Part shown: piece after piece, positions 9,322 through 17,265 of the stretch
Layout: every line of letters begins with the position of its first letter
Numbering within the stretch: the first letter of the stretch is position 1
Source: Bacillota bacterium
Lineage (GTDB): Bacteria > Bacillota > Clostridia > Tissierellales > Sedimentibacteraceae
Direction of reading: 5' to 3'
Assembly: GCA_023453025.1 (NCBI GenBank)
Contig: JAEXUD010000027.1
Location: 45,665-109,664 of the forward strand
DNA: 64,000 nt
The notes under the pieces: model-generated
Databases searched by the model: none
What the model was told of the DNA's origin: nothing
The model's input: the letters and a program-made list of their open reading frames with translations, nothing else
Program-made: the position numbers and the translations under genes

Positions 9322-10185
9322 CTACAACTTTAGTTTAGGGTCAAGCACATCTCTTAAGCTGTCTCCCAATATGTTGAAGGACAAAATGGTGCAAATTATA
9401 AATGCCGCAGGGAATATTGCAAGCCATGGAGCTATTTCCATATATTTTCTGCTTTCATTGAGCATTGAGCCCCAGGACGGATCCGGCGGCTGAATTCCCA
9501 GCCCTAAAAAGCTCATGGAAGCTTCCGTCAATATTGCCCCCGACAAAGCCAATGTGATCTGTACCGTAAATGGTGCCAATATGTTAGGAATTATATGTCT
9601 TGATATAATTGTGCCGGGTTTCAGTCCTATGCTTTTCGCACTTGTTATGTACTCTATTGACTTGACCGAAATGACAGATGCCCTTACTGTCCTTGTGAAT
9701 ACCGGTGTATTTACAATTCCTATGGCAATCATAGTATTGGTAATGCTCGGTCCCAATGCGGATACAATAAACAGTGCAAGAAGTATTGAGGGGAAAGCAA
9801 ATAATATGTCCATGAAACGCATTATTATATTGTCGACAGTGCCTTCAAAGTATCCTGAAGCAACTCCGAATATAAGTCCGAATGTTGCGGCAATACCTAC
9901 CGATACGATTCCCACCTTGAGTGACACTCTCGCCCCGTAAATTATACGGCTGAACACGTCCCTGCCATAGTTGTCTGTTCCGAACAAATATTGGCTGTCC
10001 GGCCCTGTCAGCTTATCCTGTGTGAACATTTCAGTAATATCATGGGTTGCTACAAATGGTGCAAGCACGCTTAATACGATAATCAACAGCACACCTATCA
10101 GCCCGATTCTTCCCATTGGATCCTTAAACAGTTCTTTTATTACATTTGCGATGTTTTTTAGTATTCCGATTATAGTCTTCATCAT
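9322..10185 (-). CDS. Oligopeptide-type ABC transporter permease (OppC-like)
   Basis: 287 residues, about six membrane helices. The N-terminal OppC_N segment (FKDPMGRIGLIGVLLIIVLS) is followed by a periplasmic-side loop with GTDNYGRDVFSRIIYGARVS and the BPD_transp_1 domain. The EAA coupling loop reads ITSAKSIGLKPGTIISRHIIPN. Typical of DppC/OppC. It pairs with the OppB-like permease 7 bp upstream. Confidence 0.93.
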   Translation of the reverse strand: MMKTIIGILKNIANVIKELFKDPMGRIGLIGVLLIIVLSVLAPFVATHDITEMFTQDKLTGPDSQYLFGTDNYGRDVFSRIIYGARVSLKVGIVSVGIAATFGLIFGVASGYFEGTVDNIIMRFMDILFAFPSILLALFIVSALGPSITNTMIAIGIVNTPVFTRTVRASVISVKSIEYITSAKSIGLKPGTIISRHIIPNILAPFTVQITLALSGAILTEASMSFLGLGIQPPDPSWGSMLNESRKYMEIAPWLAIFPAAFIICTILSFNILGDSLRDVLDPKLKL

Positions 10186-10192
10186 TTTACCT

Positions 10193-11137
10193 CTACTTAT
10201 AAGATATACGGGGATCTACATATGTGTAGAGTATATCAACTATCAGGTTAACCATTACATAAACAAATGCAATGAATAATACGCATCCCTGGACAACGGG
10301 ATAATCTCTTTGATTAATGGCAGTAAGGGTCATCAGCCCCAAGCCCGGAATGGAAAATATCTGTTCTGCCACAACGGCTCCGCCCAGCAATGTACCGATC
10401 TGCATTCCGATTAGTGTTATGATTGGTATAAGTCCGTTTCTTAACGCATGTTTGAAAATAACAGATTTTTCTGAAGCACCCTTCGCTCTTACAGTCTTGA
10501 TAAAATCCTGTCTCAATACCTCAAGAACTGACGAGCGTGTCATTCTCATAACTGAGCCTGACATGCTTGTGCCAAGAACAATGGCAGGAAGAATCATTAT
10601 CTCCATGTTTACTGATGCATTTTCAAAAAATCCCACGTATCCCACCGGCGGATAATATTTTAATGCCAGCGATAAAAGCAGTATCAGAAGAGTGGCTGAT
10701 GCAAAGCTCGGAACGGATACTCCCAGCAAAGCCATGACTCTCACAACACCGTCAATCCATGTATTTCTCTTTAATGCGGACAATATTCCGAGAGGTATTC
10801 CTATGAGGCAGGATATTACAGCTGCCATGACCGTAAGCTGTGCGGTTATTTTAAAACGATTCATTATTTCAGGGAATATTTCGTTGTCCGTCCTGAAAGA
10901 CCTTCCGAAGTCTCCTTGCAGTGCTTTTGAAATCCAATCCCAATACTGCTTGTACAGCGGCTGGTCAAGACCGAATTTCTTTTCAAGCTGGGCTCTCAGC
11001 TCAGGATTTTCTTCTATTCCCAAAAGACCTGATATAACGTCGCCGGGTATTAACTGTAAAACCAGGAAAATACACAGGCTTATTCCTATTAAAACAGGAA
11101 TCAGCGCCAGCAATCTTCTAATTACATATGACCTCAT
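10193..11137 (-). CDS. Oligopeptide-type ABC transporter permease (OppB-like)
   Basis: About 314 residues. I place the start at ATG 11137 (MRSYVIRRLLALIPVLIGIS) because AAGGAAGTG lies 8 bp upstream and this matches the usual OppB N-terminus; a longer frame from TTG 11173 includes that ribosome site. Six membrane helices, with the family motifs LFRTDNEIFP-type loop (SFRTDNEIFPEIMNR) and the EAA loop DFIKTVRAKGASEKSVIFKHALRN. It forms the membrane channel with the OppC-like subunit. Confidence 0.92.
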   Translation of the reverse strand: MRSYVIRRLLALIPVLIGISLCIFLVLQLIPGDVISGLLGIEENPELRAQLEKKFGLDQPLYKQYWDWISKALQGDFGRSFRTDNEIFPEIMNRFKITAQLTVMAAVISCLIGIPLGILSALKRNTWIDGVVRVMALLGVSVPSFASATLLILLLSLALKYYPPVGYVGFFENASVNMEIMILPAIVLGTSMSGSVMRMTRSSVLEVLRQDFIKTVRAKGASEKSVIFKHALRNGLIPIITLIGMQIGTLLGGAVVAEQIFSIPGLGLMTLTAINQRDYPVVQGCVLFIAFVYVMVNLIVDILYTYVDPRISYK

Positions 11138-11218
11138 TTCATCACTTCCTTGAACAGTGAAGAGGATTATCAATAACCGACTGCTGTCAGGTATTGATAA
11201 TCTCCCTCTTCAATCAAA

Positions 11219-12787
11219 TTATTTTATTACTGTGTTGTTGAAGTTTTCAATATCAAATGTTGTCGGAACAAATCCAAGAACATTATTTCTTGTGAAATAG
11301 TATTCCATCGGTGATGCGATGAACAGATTAGGAGCATCGTTAACTATGAGCTTCTGAGCTTCTTTGTATATTGCTTCTCTTTCAGCTTCATCAACAGTAA
11401 TCTTTCCTTGATTGCACAGTTCATCTACTTCAGGATTTGAATATCCCCAGACATTAGCCGAGCCTGTTGATGAGAAGAAGAATGCCACTGCTCTGTTAGG
11501 GTCGGTTCCTGCTCCGTTTCTTCCAACCATTATTTCATGAGTTCTGTTTTTCCAGGCATCCACATATTGACCTGATTCAAGATTCTGGATATCTGCTTTT
11601 ATTCCTATTTGTTCTAATTGTTTTTGTAAAATTTCTCCTGTTGCATTAATATCATCCAGGAGTCCGACGGCGATTGTTGTTTCAAAGCCATCTGCATAAC
11701 CTGCCTCTGCCATTAACTGCTTGGCTTTTTCAATATTTTGCTGATACAATTCTTCTGCTTTGAAATCTATTGCCCATCTTCCCATCGCTTCAGGAACAAA
11801 GCCTGTTATTTTTGCGTTTCCGTCATATACAAGGTCGATTATTTCCTGCCTGTTGATTGCAAGGCTTATGGCTTGTCTCACTCTTACGTCTTTAAATTTG
11901 TCCAGATCCAGGTTGAATCCAACATAGCTGTAATCATTTGACTGGAATTCCAATATATTGATGTCGTTGTTTCCTTGTACCAGCGGAATGCTTGATGCAG
12001 GAAGTTTTATAACATCAACGCTTCCTGTACGTAATGCCGCAACCCTTGCGGACTCGTCAGTCATCACATAATATTCTATGGCATCCAGTTTCGGTTCGCC
12101 CTCAACAAAGTAATCCGGGTTCTTTTCCAGTATTACCTTGTTGTCCGGTATCCATTCTTTCAGGATGAAGGGACCTGTTCCGCATGCTGTCTGCATGAGA
12201 TTTCCGTTTTCTTCAACAGCTTCCTTCGGAACTATTGCTCCGTAAAAGCTTGTCAGGTTTGTCATGAAAGGTGCAAATGGTTCTTTCAGTGTGAATTTAA
12301 CTGTGTAAGTATCCACAACTTCTATATTGTCTATGCTGTCATAGTATGATTTGCCTATGGCAGCCGTTTCCGGATTTAAAACTCTTTCAAAGCTGTATTT
12401 GACATCCTCTGCTGTCATTTCTCTTCCGTTGTGGAATTTAACACCTTCTCTTAATTTAAATATGTAAGTCAGATCATCAGGCTGCTTCCATGATTCTGCA
12501 AGTGAAGGTATAAAATTCATGTCTGTATCCACATCTATCAGAGTGTCGTAGATTTGTCTGAAAATTCTTATAGATGATGTTGATGATACTGTGTGCGGAT
12601 CTAAGCCCACCGGTTCTGCATCAGTTCCGTATTTTAAAACTTGAGACGGAGACTCCGCAGGAGTTTCAGATGACTGTCCGGGCTGTTGGCTTGATGCAGG
12701 ATTTTCTTGATTTGTGCCGCATGCCGTCAAGGCTAGTGACAGTACAAGCATCAATGAAATCAATGACAATATTTTTTTAGCTTTCAT
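11219..12787 (-). CDS. Extracellular solute-binding lipoprotein, family 5 (OppA-like)
   Basis: 522 residues. A type II signal peptide ends in the lipobox LTAC (Cys23), followed by a Ser/Pro-rich linker and an SBP_bac_5 fold (MTAEDVKYSFERVLNPETAA, TGPFILKEW, DVRVRQAISLAINRQEI). It is anchored on the outer face of the membrane and delivers ligand to the OppBCDF-like importer. Family members bind peptides, nickel or muropeptides; in E. coli, MppA delivers murein tripeptide through Opp. The position between the importer genes and anmK/murQ makes a muropeptide ligand likely, but the ligand cannot be read from sequence. Confidence 0.93.
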   Translation of the reverse strand: MKAKKILSLISLMLVLSLALTACGTNQENPASSQQPGQSSETPAESPSQVLKYGTDAEPVGLDPHTVSSTSSIRIFRQIYDTLIDVDTDMNFIPSLAESWKQPDDLTYIFKLREGVKFHNGREMTAEDVKYSFERVLNPETAAIGKSYYDSIDNIEVVDTYTVKFTLKEPFAPFMTNLTSFYGAIVPKEAVEENGNLMQTACGTGPFILKEWIPDNKVILEKNPDYFVEGEPKLDAIEYYVMTDESARVAALRTGSVDVIKLPASSIPLVQGNNDINILEFQSNDYSYVGFNLDLDKFKDVRVRQAISLAINRQEIIDLVYDGNAKITGFVPEAMGRWAIDFKAEELYQQNIEKAKQLMAEAGYADGFETTIAVGLLDDINATGEILQKQLEQIGIKADIQNLESGQYVDAWKNRTHEIMVGRNGAGTDPNRAVAFFFSSTGSANVWGYSNPEVDELCNQGKITVDEAEREAIYKEAQKLIVNDAPNLFIASPMEYYFTRNNVLGFVPTTFDIENFNNTVIK

Positions 12788-12806
12788 TTTTATTCCTCTC
12801 TTTTTG

Positions 12807-13820
12807 TTAGATATTATTAAAAATACAATTATGTATTTCTTTTCTGAAATTATTTATGTTTTTAGTTTCTCTTCTGGTGTAGAGCCTGTTTGTAAATGTA
12901 ACTGCCGCAATGTTTTTTTCCTGGCATATCCAGAGCGAAGTACCTGTAAAACCGGAGTGACCGCATCCATAGGGATAGTATTCCGCAATCTGCCATCCCA
13001 GGCCTCTTCCTTCTCTGCGCTCTTTCATCGAAGAGCTGATCAATTCGCTGTCAGATGTCATATAATAACGGCATAAATCAACGTAGGCCTGCACATCTGC
13101 AAAAATACCGGCATGCCCGGCAGCTCCCTTGAAGAAATAATATGCATTGCCGTCATTTACCTCTCCCACAAACGCTTCATCATGACTTCTCCAGTTATGA
13201 AATTCTACATTTCTTTCCCTGCACATTTCTTCTTCTATAATGTTTCCGAATGAGGTGGGCGCAATATTTCCCCTGCCCTTCGGACAGTAGAACATATTTT
13301 TTATGCTTAACGGTTCTTTTATGTATTTGTCTAAGCTTTCTTCCAGTGTCAGACCTGTTACGCTTTTAATAATTTCCCCAAGAAGCATAAAGTTCAAATC
13401 GCTGTATAAGGTCCCTTCAAATTTTTCATATTTGCCTATGACCTTGTCCATAACATCAAACACTGTGCCTTCTTCCCCATAGAACGGATACCAGTCAATG
13501 ATTCCTGAATTATGGGTTAAAAGCTGCTCTACCGTCACATTTTTTAATCTTTCTTTTAATGTTTTGTAATTGTTGATTTCCGGGAGATATGTTTTTATTT
13601 CACCGTCCAGGCTAATTTTCCCCTCATCAATAAGCTTCAATATTTCTGTTGCTGTTACTATTTTGCTTAAAGAAGCCACATCAAATATTGTGTCTGTTCT
13701 TGCATTTCCAAATGCCTTGCTGTAAAATGTCTTATTTTCATTGAAGACATGACACACGGCAGATGGAAAATATCCTTCATTTATATATTTGTTGATTATT
13801 AAGTCTAATTGCTTTTCCAT
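12807..13820 (-). CDS. Cytosolic serine hydrolase, beta-lactamase/PBP fold
   Basis: 337 residues. The three active-site motifs of serine beta-lactamase-family (class C/esterase) proteins are visible: SLSK at 50-53, YSD at 139-141 and HSG at 288-290. There is no signal peptide, so it should act inside the cell. That is unusual for the fold and fits action on imported muropeptides. B. subtilis AmiE (YbbE), encoded with murQ, is a beta-lactamase-family N-acetylmuramoyl-L-alanine amidase; this protein could play a similar role, removing the peptide before AnmK acts. An esterase or D-aminopeptidase role is also possible. It lies 20 bp upstream of the binding-protein gene. Confidence 0.85.
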   Translation of the reverse strand: MEKQLDLIINKYINEGYFPSAVCHVFNENKTFYSKAFGNARTDTIFDVASLSKIVTATEILKLIDEGKISLDGEIKTYLPEINNYKTLKERLKNVTVEQLLTHNSGIIDWYPFYGEEGTVFDVMDKVIGKYEKFEGTLYSDLNFMLLGEIIKSVTGLTLEESLDKYIKEPLSIKNMFYCPKGRGNIAPTSFGNIIEEEMCRERNVEFHNWRSHDEAFVGEVNDGNAYYFFKGAAGHAGIFADVQAYVDLCRYYMTSDSELISSSMKERREGRGLGWQIAEYYPYGCGHSGFTGTSLWICQEKNIAAVTFTNRLYTRRETKNINNFRKEIHNCIFNNI

Positions 13821-13870
13821 TTTTATAATTGTCCTCTTTTTTGTGGCATTGCTAATGGAAACCGGGTATT

Positions 13871-15052
13871 TTAATTATTTGTCGGCAATGCCAATTTCCC
13901 CATTATTACTTTTCTGTTTGAACCGGTGGAGCTTGGAATATTGTTCGTTCTCCCGCTCAGGAACTCGTTTCCGAGTATTGCAAATGCTATAGCTTCTTTT
14001 GCATCTCCGGAGAAGTCCAGCTTGTTCACATCCTTTACCTGAATATCTATGTACTCAGACAAAAGATTCATAATCATTTGATTATGTGCTCCGCCTCCGC
14101 TTACATAAAGTTCATCAATTTTATATTTATTTAAAACAAACACCTCAAGCTGGCTCTTAATTGATTTGGCTGTATATGCGGTAACGGTTGCAAGGATATC
14201 AAAATTATTCAGACCTCTTATGCTTCCCTGCTCAAATAAATCGCTTGCAAATTCTTTTGTATAGTATTCCCTGCCGGTGCTTTTCGGAGGATGTTTAAAC
14301 AGGTACCTGTCCTTTAACAGCATTTGGTCAAGCCACTGCCCGTCAATTGTACCTTTTGCGGCTAAGCTTCCGCCCTCATCATATGATTTATCTCCGGCTG
14401 TTATAATTCTTACGATTTCATCTATCAAGACATTTGCCGGTCCGGTATCAAAAGCAAGAACATCCTCTTCACTGCCTCCTGCCTTTAAAACGGTTATGTT
14501 TGCAATTCCCCCCAGATTCAATAAAACACGGCCTTTTTCTTTGCTGGAAAACAATATGTAATCTATGTACGGCACCAAAGGTGCTCCTTGTCCTCCGTAC
14601 GCCATATCTGAAGGTCTGAAGTCTCCTACGGTCACACATCCTGTCCTAGCTGCAATATTTGAAAGCTCTCCAATCTGCAGAGTGCTGTGACGGTCCGGCA
14701 TGTGATAAATAGTTTGTCCGTGAGAGCTGATAAAGTCAACATCCCCAATATTTACGCCTGCCTTTTTACAGACTTCTATGGCTGCCAGTCCCATCTTATC
14801 CCCTAAGTATGTATTCATACAGCATATTTCATTAACGGTTGAAGTTTTTACATGACAAAGCTTAAAAATTCTTTCTTTATCTTCCTTAGAGTAGTCTGAT
14901 GTCATAAAGTCAATGACATTAATTTTTGTATCTGTATAATTTCCTTCAATTTCAACAAGGCATGCATCTATGCCATCCATTGATGTGCCCGACATCAGAC
15001 CTATTGCCAGCTTCTTTTTCTTATTGATAATGCTGTTCAAAATATCTATCAT
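13871..15052 (-). CDS. anmK: Anhydro-N-acetylmuramic acid kinase
   Basis: 393 residues. It opens the 1,6-anhydro ring of anhydro-MurNAc and phosphorylates it with ATP, giving MurNAc-6-P for MurQ. The signature GLMSGTSMDGID is at 18-29, followed by GDFRPSDMAYGGQGAPLVP, the ATP-binding LLNLGGIANITVL and DTGPANVLID. About 15 extra residues precede the usual N-terminus. TTGGAG lies 9 bp upstream of ATG 15052. It is the first gene of the operon, directly behind the promoter with the inverted repeat. Its presence implies a supply of anhydro-sugars, the products of lytic transglycosylases. Confidence 0.96.
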   Translation of the reverse strand: MIDILNSIINKKKKLAIGLMSGTSMDGIDACLVEIEGNYTDTKINVIDFMTSDYSKEDKERIFKLCHVKTSTVNEICCMNTYLGDKMGLAAIEVCKKAGVNIGDVDFISSHGQTIYHMPDRHSTLQIGELSNIAARTGCVTVGDFRPSDMAYGGQGAPLVPYIDYILFSSKEKGRVLLNLGGIANITVLKAGGSEEDVLAFDTGPANVLIDEIVRIITAGDKSYDEGGSLAAKGTIDGQWLDQMLLKDRYLFKHPPKSTGREYYTKEFASDLFEQGSIRGLNNFDILATVTAYTAKSIKSQLEVFVLNKYKIDELYVSGGGAHNQMIMNLLSEYIDIQVKDVNKLDFSGDAKEAIAFAILGNEFLSGRTNNIPSSTGSNRKVIMGKLALPTNN

Positions 15053-15072
15053 TTTATATGCTCCAATAAATA

Positions 15073-15121
15073 TGACATTTTATTTTAATATTATGTTATA
15101 GTATTTGAAATAAAATGTCAA
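15073..15121 (-). promoter_or_regulatory. anmK operon promoter with inverted-repeat operator
   Basis: On the minus strand, TTGACA (15116-15121) and TAACAT (15093-15098) are spaced 17 bp. Two perfect 13-bp inverted arms, TGACATTTTATTT at 15073-15085 and AAATAAAATGTCA at 15108-15120, flank the -10 box. The upstream arm is itself part of a near-palindrome TTGAAATaaaATGTCAA (15105-15121) covering the -35 box. Repression by the RpiR-family protein of the operon is the natural reading, but is inferred. Confidence 0.65.
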
Positions 15122-15161
15122 TTGTAAATTAATGGGCACAGCATCATTTTAAACACAACAA

Positions 15162-15241
15162 AAGGCAGACGTATGTCTGCCTCAGATTGATGACAAAGTC
15201 ATCAAGATGTCAGGAACCTGAGGCAGACATGTGCCTGCCTT
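15162..15241 (-). terminator. Hairpin element A: terminator of the REC-PAS-GGDEF gene, dispersed repeat
   Basis: Imperfect 24-bp arms (15162-15185 with 15218-15241, three mismatches) enclose a loop containing TTGATGACAAAGTCATCAA. On the minus strand the stem is followed by TTTTGTTGTGTTT, so it can terminate the cyclase gene. The loop sequence recurs almost exactly at 18563-18595 inside a stem of different sequence. Confidence 0.7.
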
Positions 15242-15260
15242 ACTTTAATCATTCATAATT

Positions 15261-16520
15261 CTATATCATATATTTAACACAGTTTCTTCCTGCTGCTTTT
15301 GCTTCGTACATCATGCTGTCTGCCTTTTGAACCAAAGTATCTGCTGTATCTCCCTGAATATAACCTACTGCTCCAAAGCTGGCTGTAAACTTACCCACAC
15401 CTGGGATAATAATTCTGTTAATGCCTTTGCGCAGTTCTTCTAATAACACTTGAGCTTTGTCGATAGATGTTTCCGGTAATAATATCATAAATTCCTCTCC
15501 CCCCCACCGGGCAAGGCAGTCTATTCCTCTGATCCTGTGTTTAATCATTTCTGTCATATGTTTCAATACCAAATCGCCTGCATTATGTCCAAAACGGTCA
15601 TTTATGGTTTTAAACCTGTCAATATCCAGCATCGCCAAAGAAAAGCCTCGTCCTGAGCGTTTAGCGCGTTCTATTTCTTCTTCCAGCCTGTCTATAAAGA
15701 ATCTCCGATTGTATGTATTGGTGAGATAGTCAGTCACCGACAGTTTTTCCAGCTCTTCTCTTGCTTTTTTCCGCTCACTGATATCACGCACGATTCCTAC
15801 AAAATAATTATCTTCATTAATTTTTACTGATGATATTGAAATCTCGACCTCAAATTCATGTCCGTCCTTGTGCCTTGCTTTATACTCTTTAATCTTTTCA
15901 TATTTCTCATCGTTAGCAAGCTTATAATTATTATTCTTATAAGCCTGATAGTCTGAATCTTCTGCTACAATTAATTTGTGCAGCTCTTTTCCCAGAACTT
16001 CTTCCTTGGTATAGCCAAAAAGCTCATTGGCAGCCGGATTCCAAAGGGTTGCATTACCCTTATTATCAATCATAATTATTGCTTCATGAACTGAATTTAT
16101 TACAGCATTCAATATGGATTCCTTACTCTTTATTTCTACTTTAACAGCATGAAGCTTCAATGCCATTTCAATTGTTGCCAGCAAAGCTGTGTTGTCCATT
16201 CCCTTTTCAATAAACCCATATGCATTTACGTTTCTTATTTGCTCAATAATTTTTTTTGATGCATTAGCTGTAAGAAAGATGATTGGTATTTCTTTATGTT
16301 TAACAATCAAGCTGGCCGCATCAATTCCGTTCATTTTCCCAGCGAGCTCTATATCCATCAGTATCAAATCAGGAGGCGATGCACCGCAAGCCCTTTTTAC
16401 CGCTTCTTCTCCCGTAGCAACATTATCTATAGCATAACCGTTGCTTTTCAGGAATTCTCCTACAACCATAGCAATAAAGTGACTGTCTTCAACTAACAAT
16501 ATACTCTTACTGTTTAGCAT
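15261..16520 (-). CDS. Response regulator-PAS-diguanylate cyclase
   Basis: 419 residues. The REC domain (1-125) has phosphoacceptor D56 in ILMD, T84 and K106. A PAS domain (about 132-250) has NAVINSVHEAIIMID and ends in the PAC motif GIVRDISERK. The GGDEF domain (255-419) has the active motif GGEEF (340-344) and an RGID inhibitory site (331-334) five residues before it, so it should make c-di-GMP and be feedback-inhibited. No partner histidine kinase is adjacent, so the phosphate donor is elsewhere. It is a single gene, ending in hairpin element A, and lies upstream of the salvage operon. Confidence 0.94.
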   Translation of the reverse strand: MLNSKSILLVEDSHFIAMVVGEFLKSNGYAIDNVATGEEAVKRACGASPPDLILMDIELAGKMNGIDAASLIVKHKEIPIIFLTANASKKIIEQIRNVNAYGFIEKGMDNTALLATIEMALKLHAVKVEIKSKESILNAVINSVHEAIIMIDNKGNATLWNPAANELFGYTKEEVLGKELHKLIVAEDSDYQAYKNNNYKLANDEKYEKIKEYKARHKDGHEFEVEISISSVKINEDNYFVGIVRDISERKKAREELEKLSVTDYLTNTYNRRFFIDRLEEEIERAKRSGRGFSLAMLDIDRFKTINDRFGHNAGDLVLKHMTEMIKHRIRGIDCLARWGGEEFMILLPETSIDKAQVLLEELRKGINRIIIPGVGKFTASFGAVGYIQGDTADTLVQKADSMMYEAKAAGRNCVKYMI

Positions 16521-17173
16521 ATTTTTTCACCGTTCAATGTTTAGTTTATTTTGACTCTATTATATAACAAAAAATGTCAAAATGAAATATAAATTGGATA
16601 AATTTTAAAATTATTTATATAATGCCTTTTAAAACCATTTGTCATCCTGAGCGACAGCAGAATATCTCAATTGCCGGAATGCGGAGATTCTTCATGCTGC
16701 GCATTCAGAACGACACGGGCTGCGCCCTTAAAAAAGTCAGGAAATCTTTCGCTGTTTTTATATTTTTCTTGTTTTAAAAAAAATATGGTGGGTATATTAT
16801 AAATACAACTTAAGTTAACTAAAACATACAGAAATAAAAAATCTATGAGTAATTTGTAAAAGTTCACTGCATAAAGATTGAAAATATGAGCATTTCATAT
16901 GAAGTTTAATGAAAGCCCGAAGCGCAGTTAAAGAATGGGCAAGTGAAAATAGACTTGTAGGAATTAGTTGAACAAGTTGATTATATAGATGGATAAATGA
17001 GGTGATTCCAACAGTTTGTGAACCAGAAAACCCAAATAGACAGCACCCGATTTTCGAATTGAAAAGAAAATTGGGTGCTGTCTATTTTATTATATTATTA
17101 TGAAATTTTGTTTTTAAGAGTAACAATTTTAATATGTGTGTTCAAGTTAAATTATTTTAAATAAAATTCCTTC
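16521..17173. other. Long intergenic region with repeats and a possible gene remnant
   Basis: 16638-16735 holds a rearranged copy of the dispersed repeat (TGTCATCCTGAGCG, then GGAGATTCTTCATGCTGCGC and ATTCAGAACGACA). A plus-strand stretch at 16911-16965 reads KARSAVKEWASENRLVGIS before a stop and continues in another frame, which looks like the tail of a decayed gene; I could not identify it. A minus-strand frame at 16667-16867 runs through the repeat and is not convincing as a gene. Confidence 0.4.
17035..17086. terminator. Strong bidirectional-type hairpin
   Basis: A 21-bp stem with one mismatch (17035-17055 with 17066-17086; AATAGACAGCACCC arms), followed on the plus strand by TTATTATATT. 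It isolates the homoserine dehydrogenase promoter from upstream DNA and may be the remaining terminator of the decayed gene before it. Confidence 0.7.
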
Positions 17174-17202
17174 TTGAACTAATATAAAACTTGTGATATA
17201 TT
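17174..17202 (+). promoter_or_regulatory. Promoter of hom
   Basis: TTGAAC (17174-17179) and TATATT (17197-17202) are spaced 17 bp, about 60 bp upstream of the hom start codon. No riboswitch or T-box fold is evident in the short leader. Confidence 0.5.
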
Positions 17203-17265
17203 GTTATAGTATTTAATAAATGTACACATGTATACGCAATGAGGACATATCGAGGAGGTTTCACA

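Noticed and set aside
10193..11173. Longer start sites (for example TTG 11173 for the OppB-like gene; similar for hom, degV, DUF1659 and GH26)
   Set aside because: In each case the longer frame contains the strong ribosome site of a downstream ATG that also matches the family N-terminus.
16667..16867. 66-codon minus-strand frame with a hydrophobic start
   Set aside because: Its second half is the dispersed repeat translated, and it has no ribosome site or recognisable domain.
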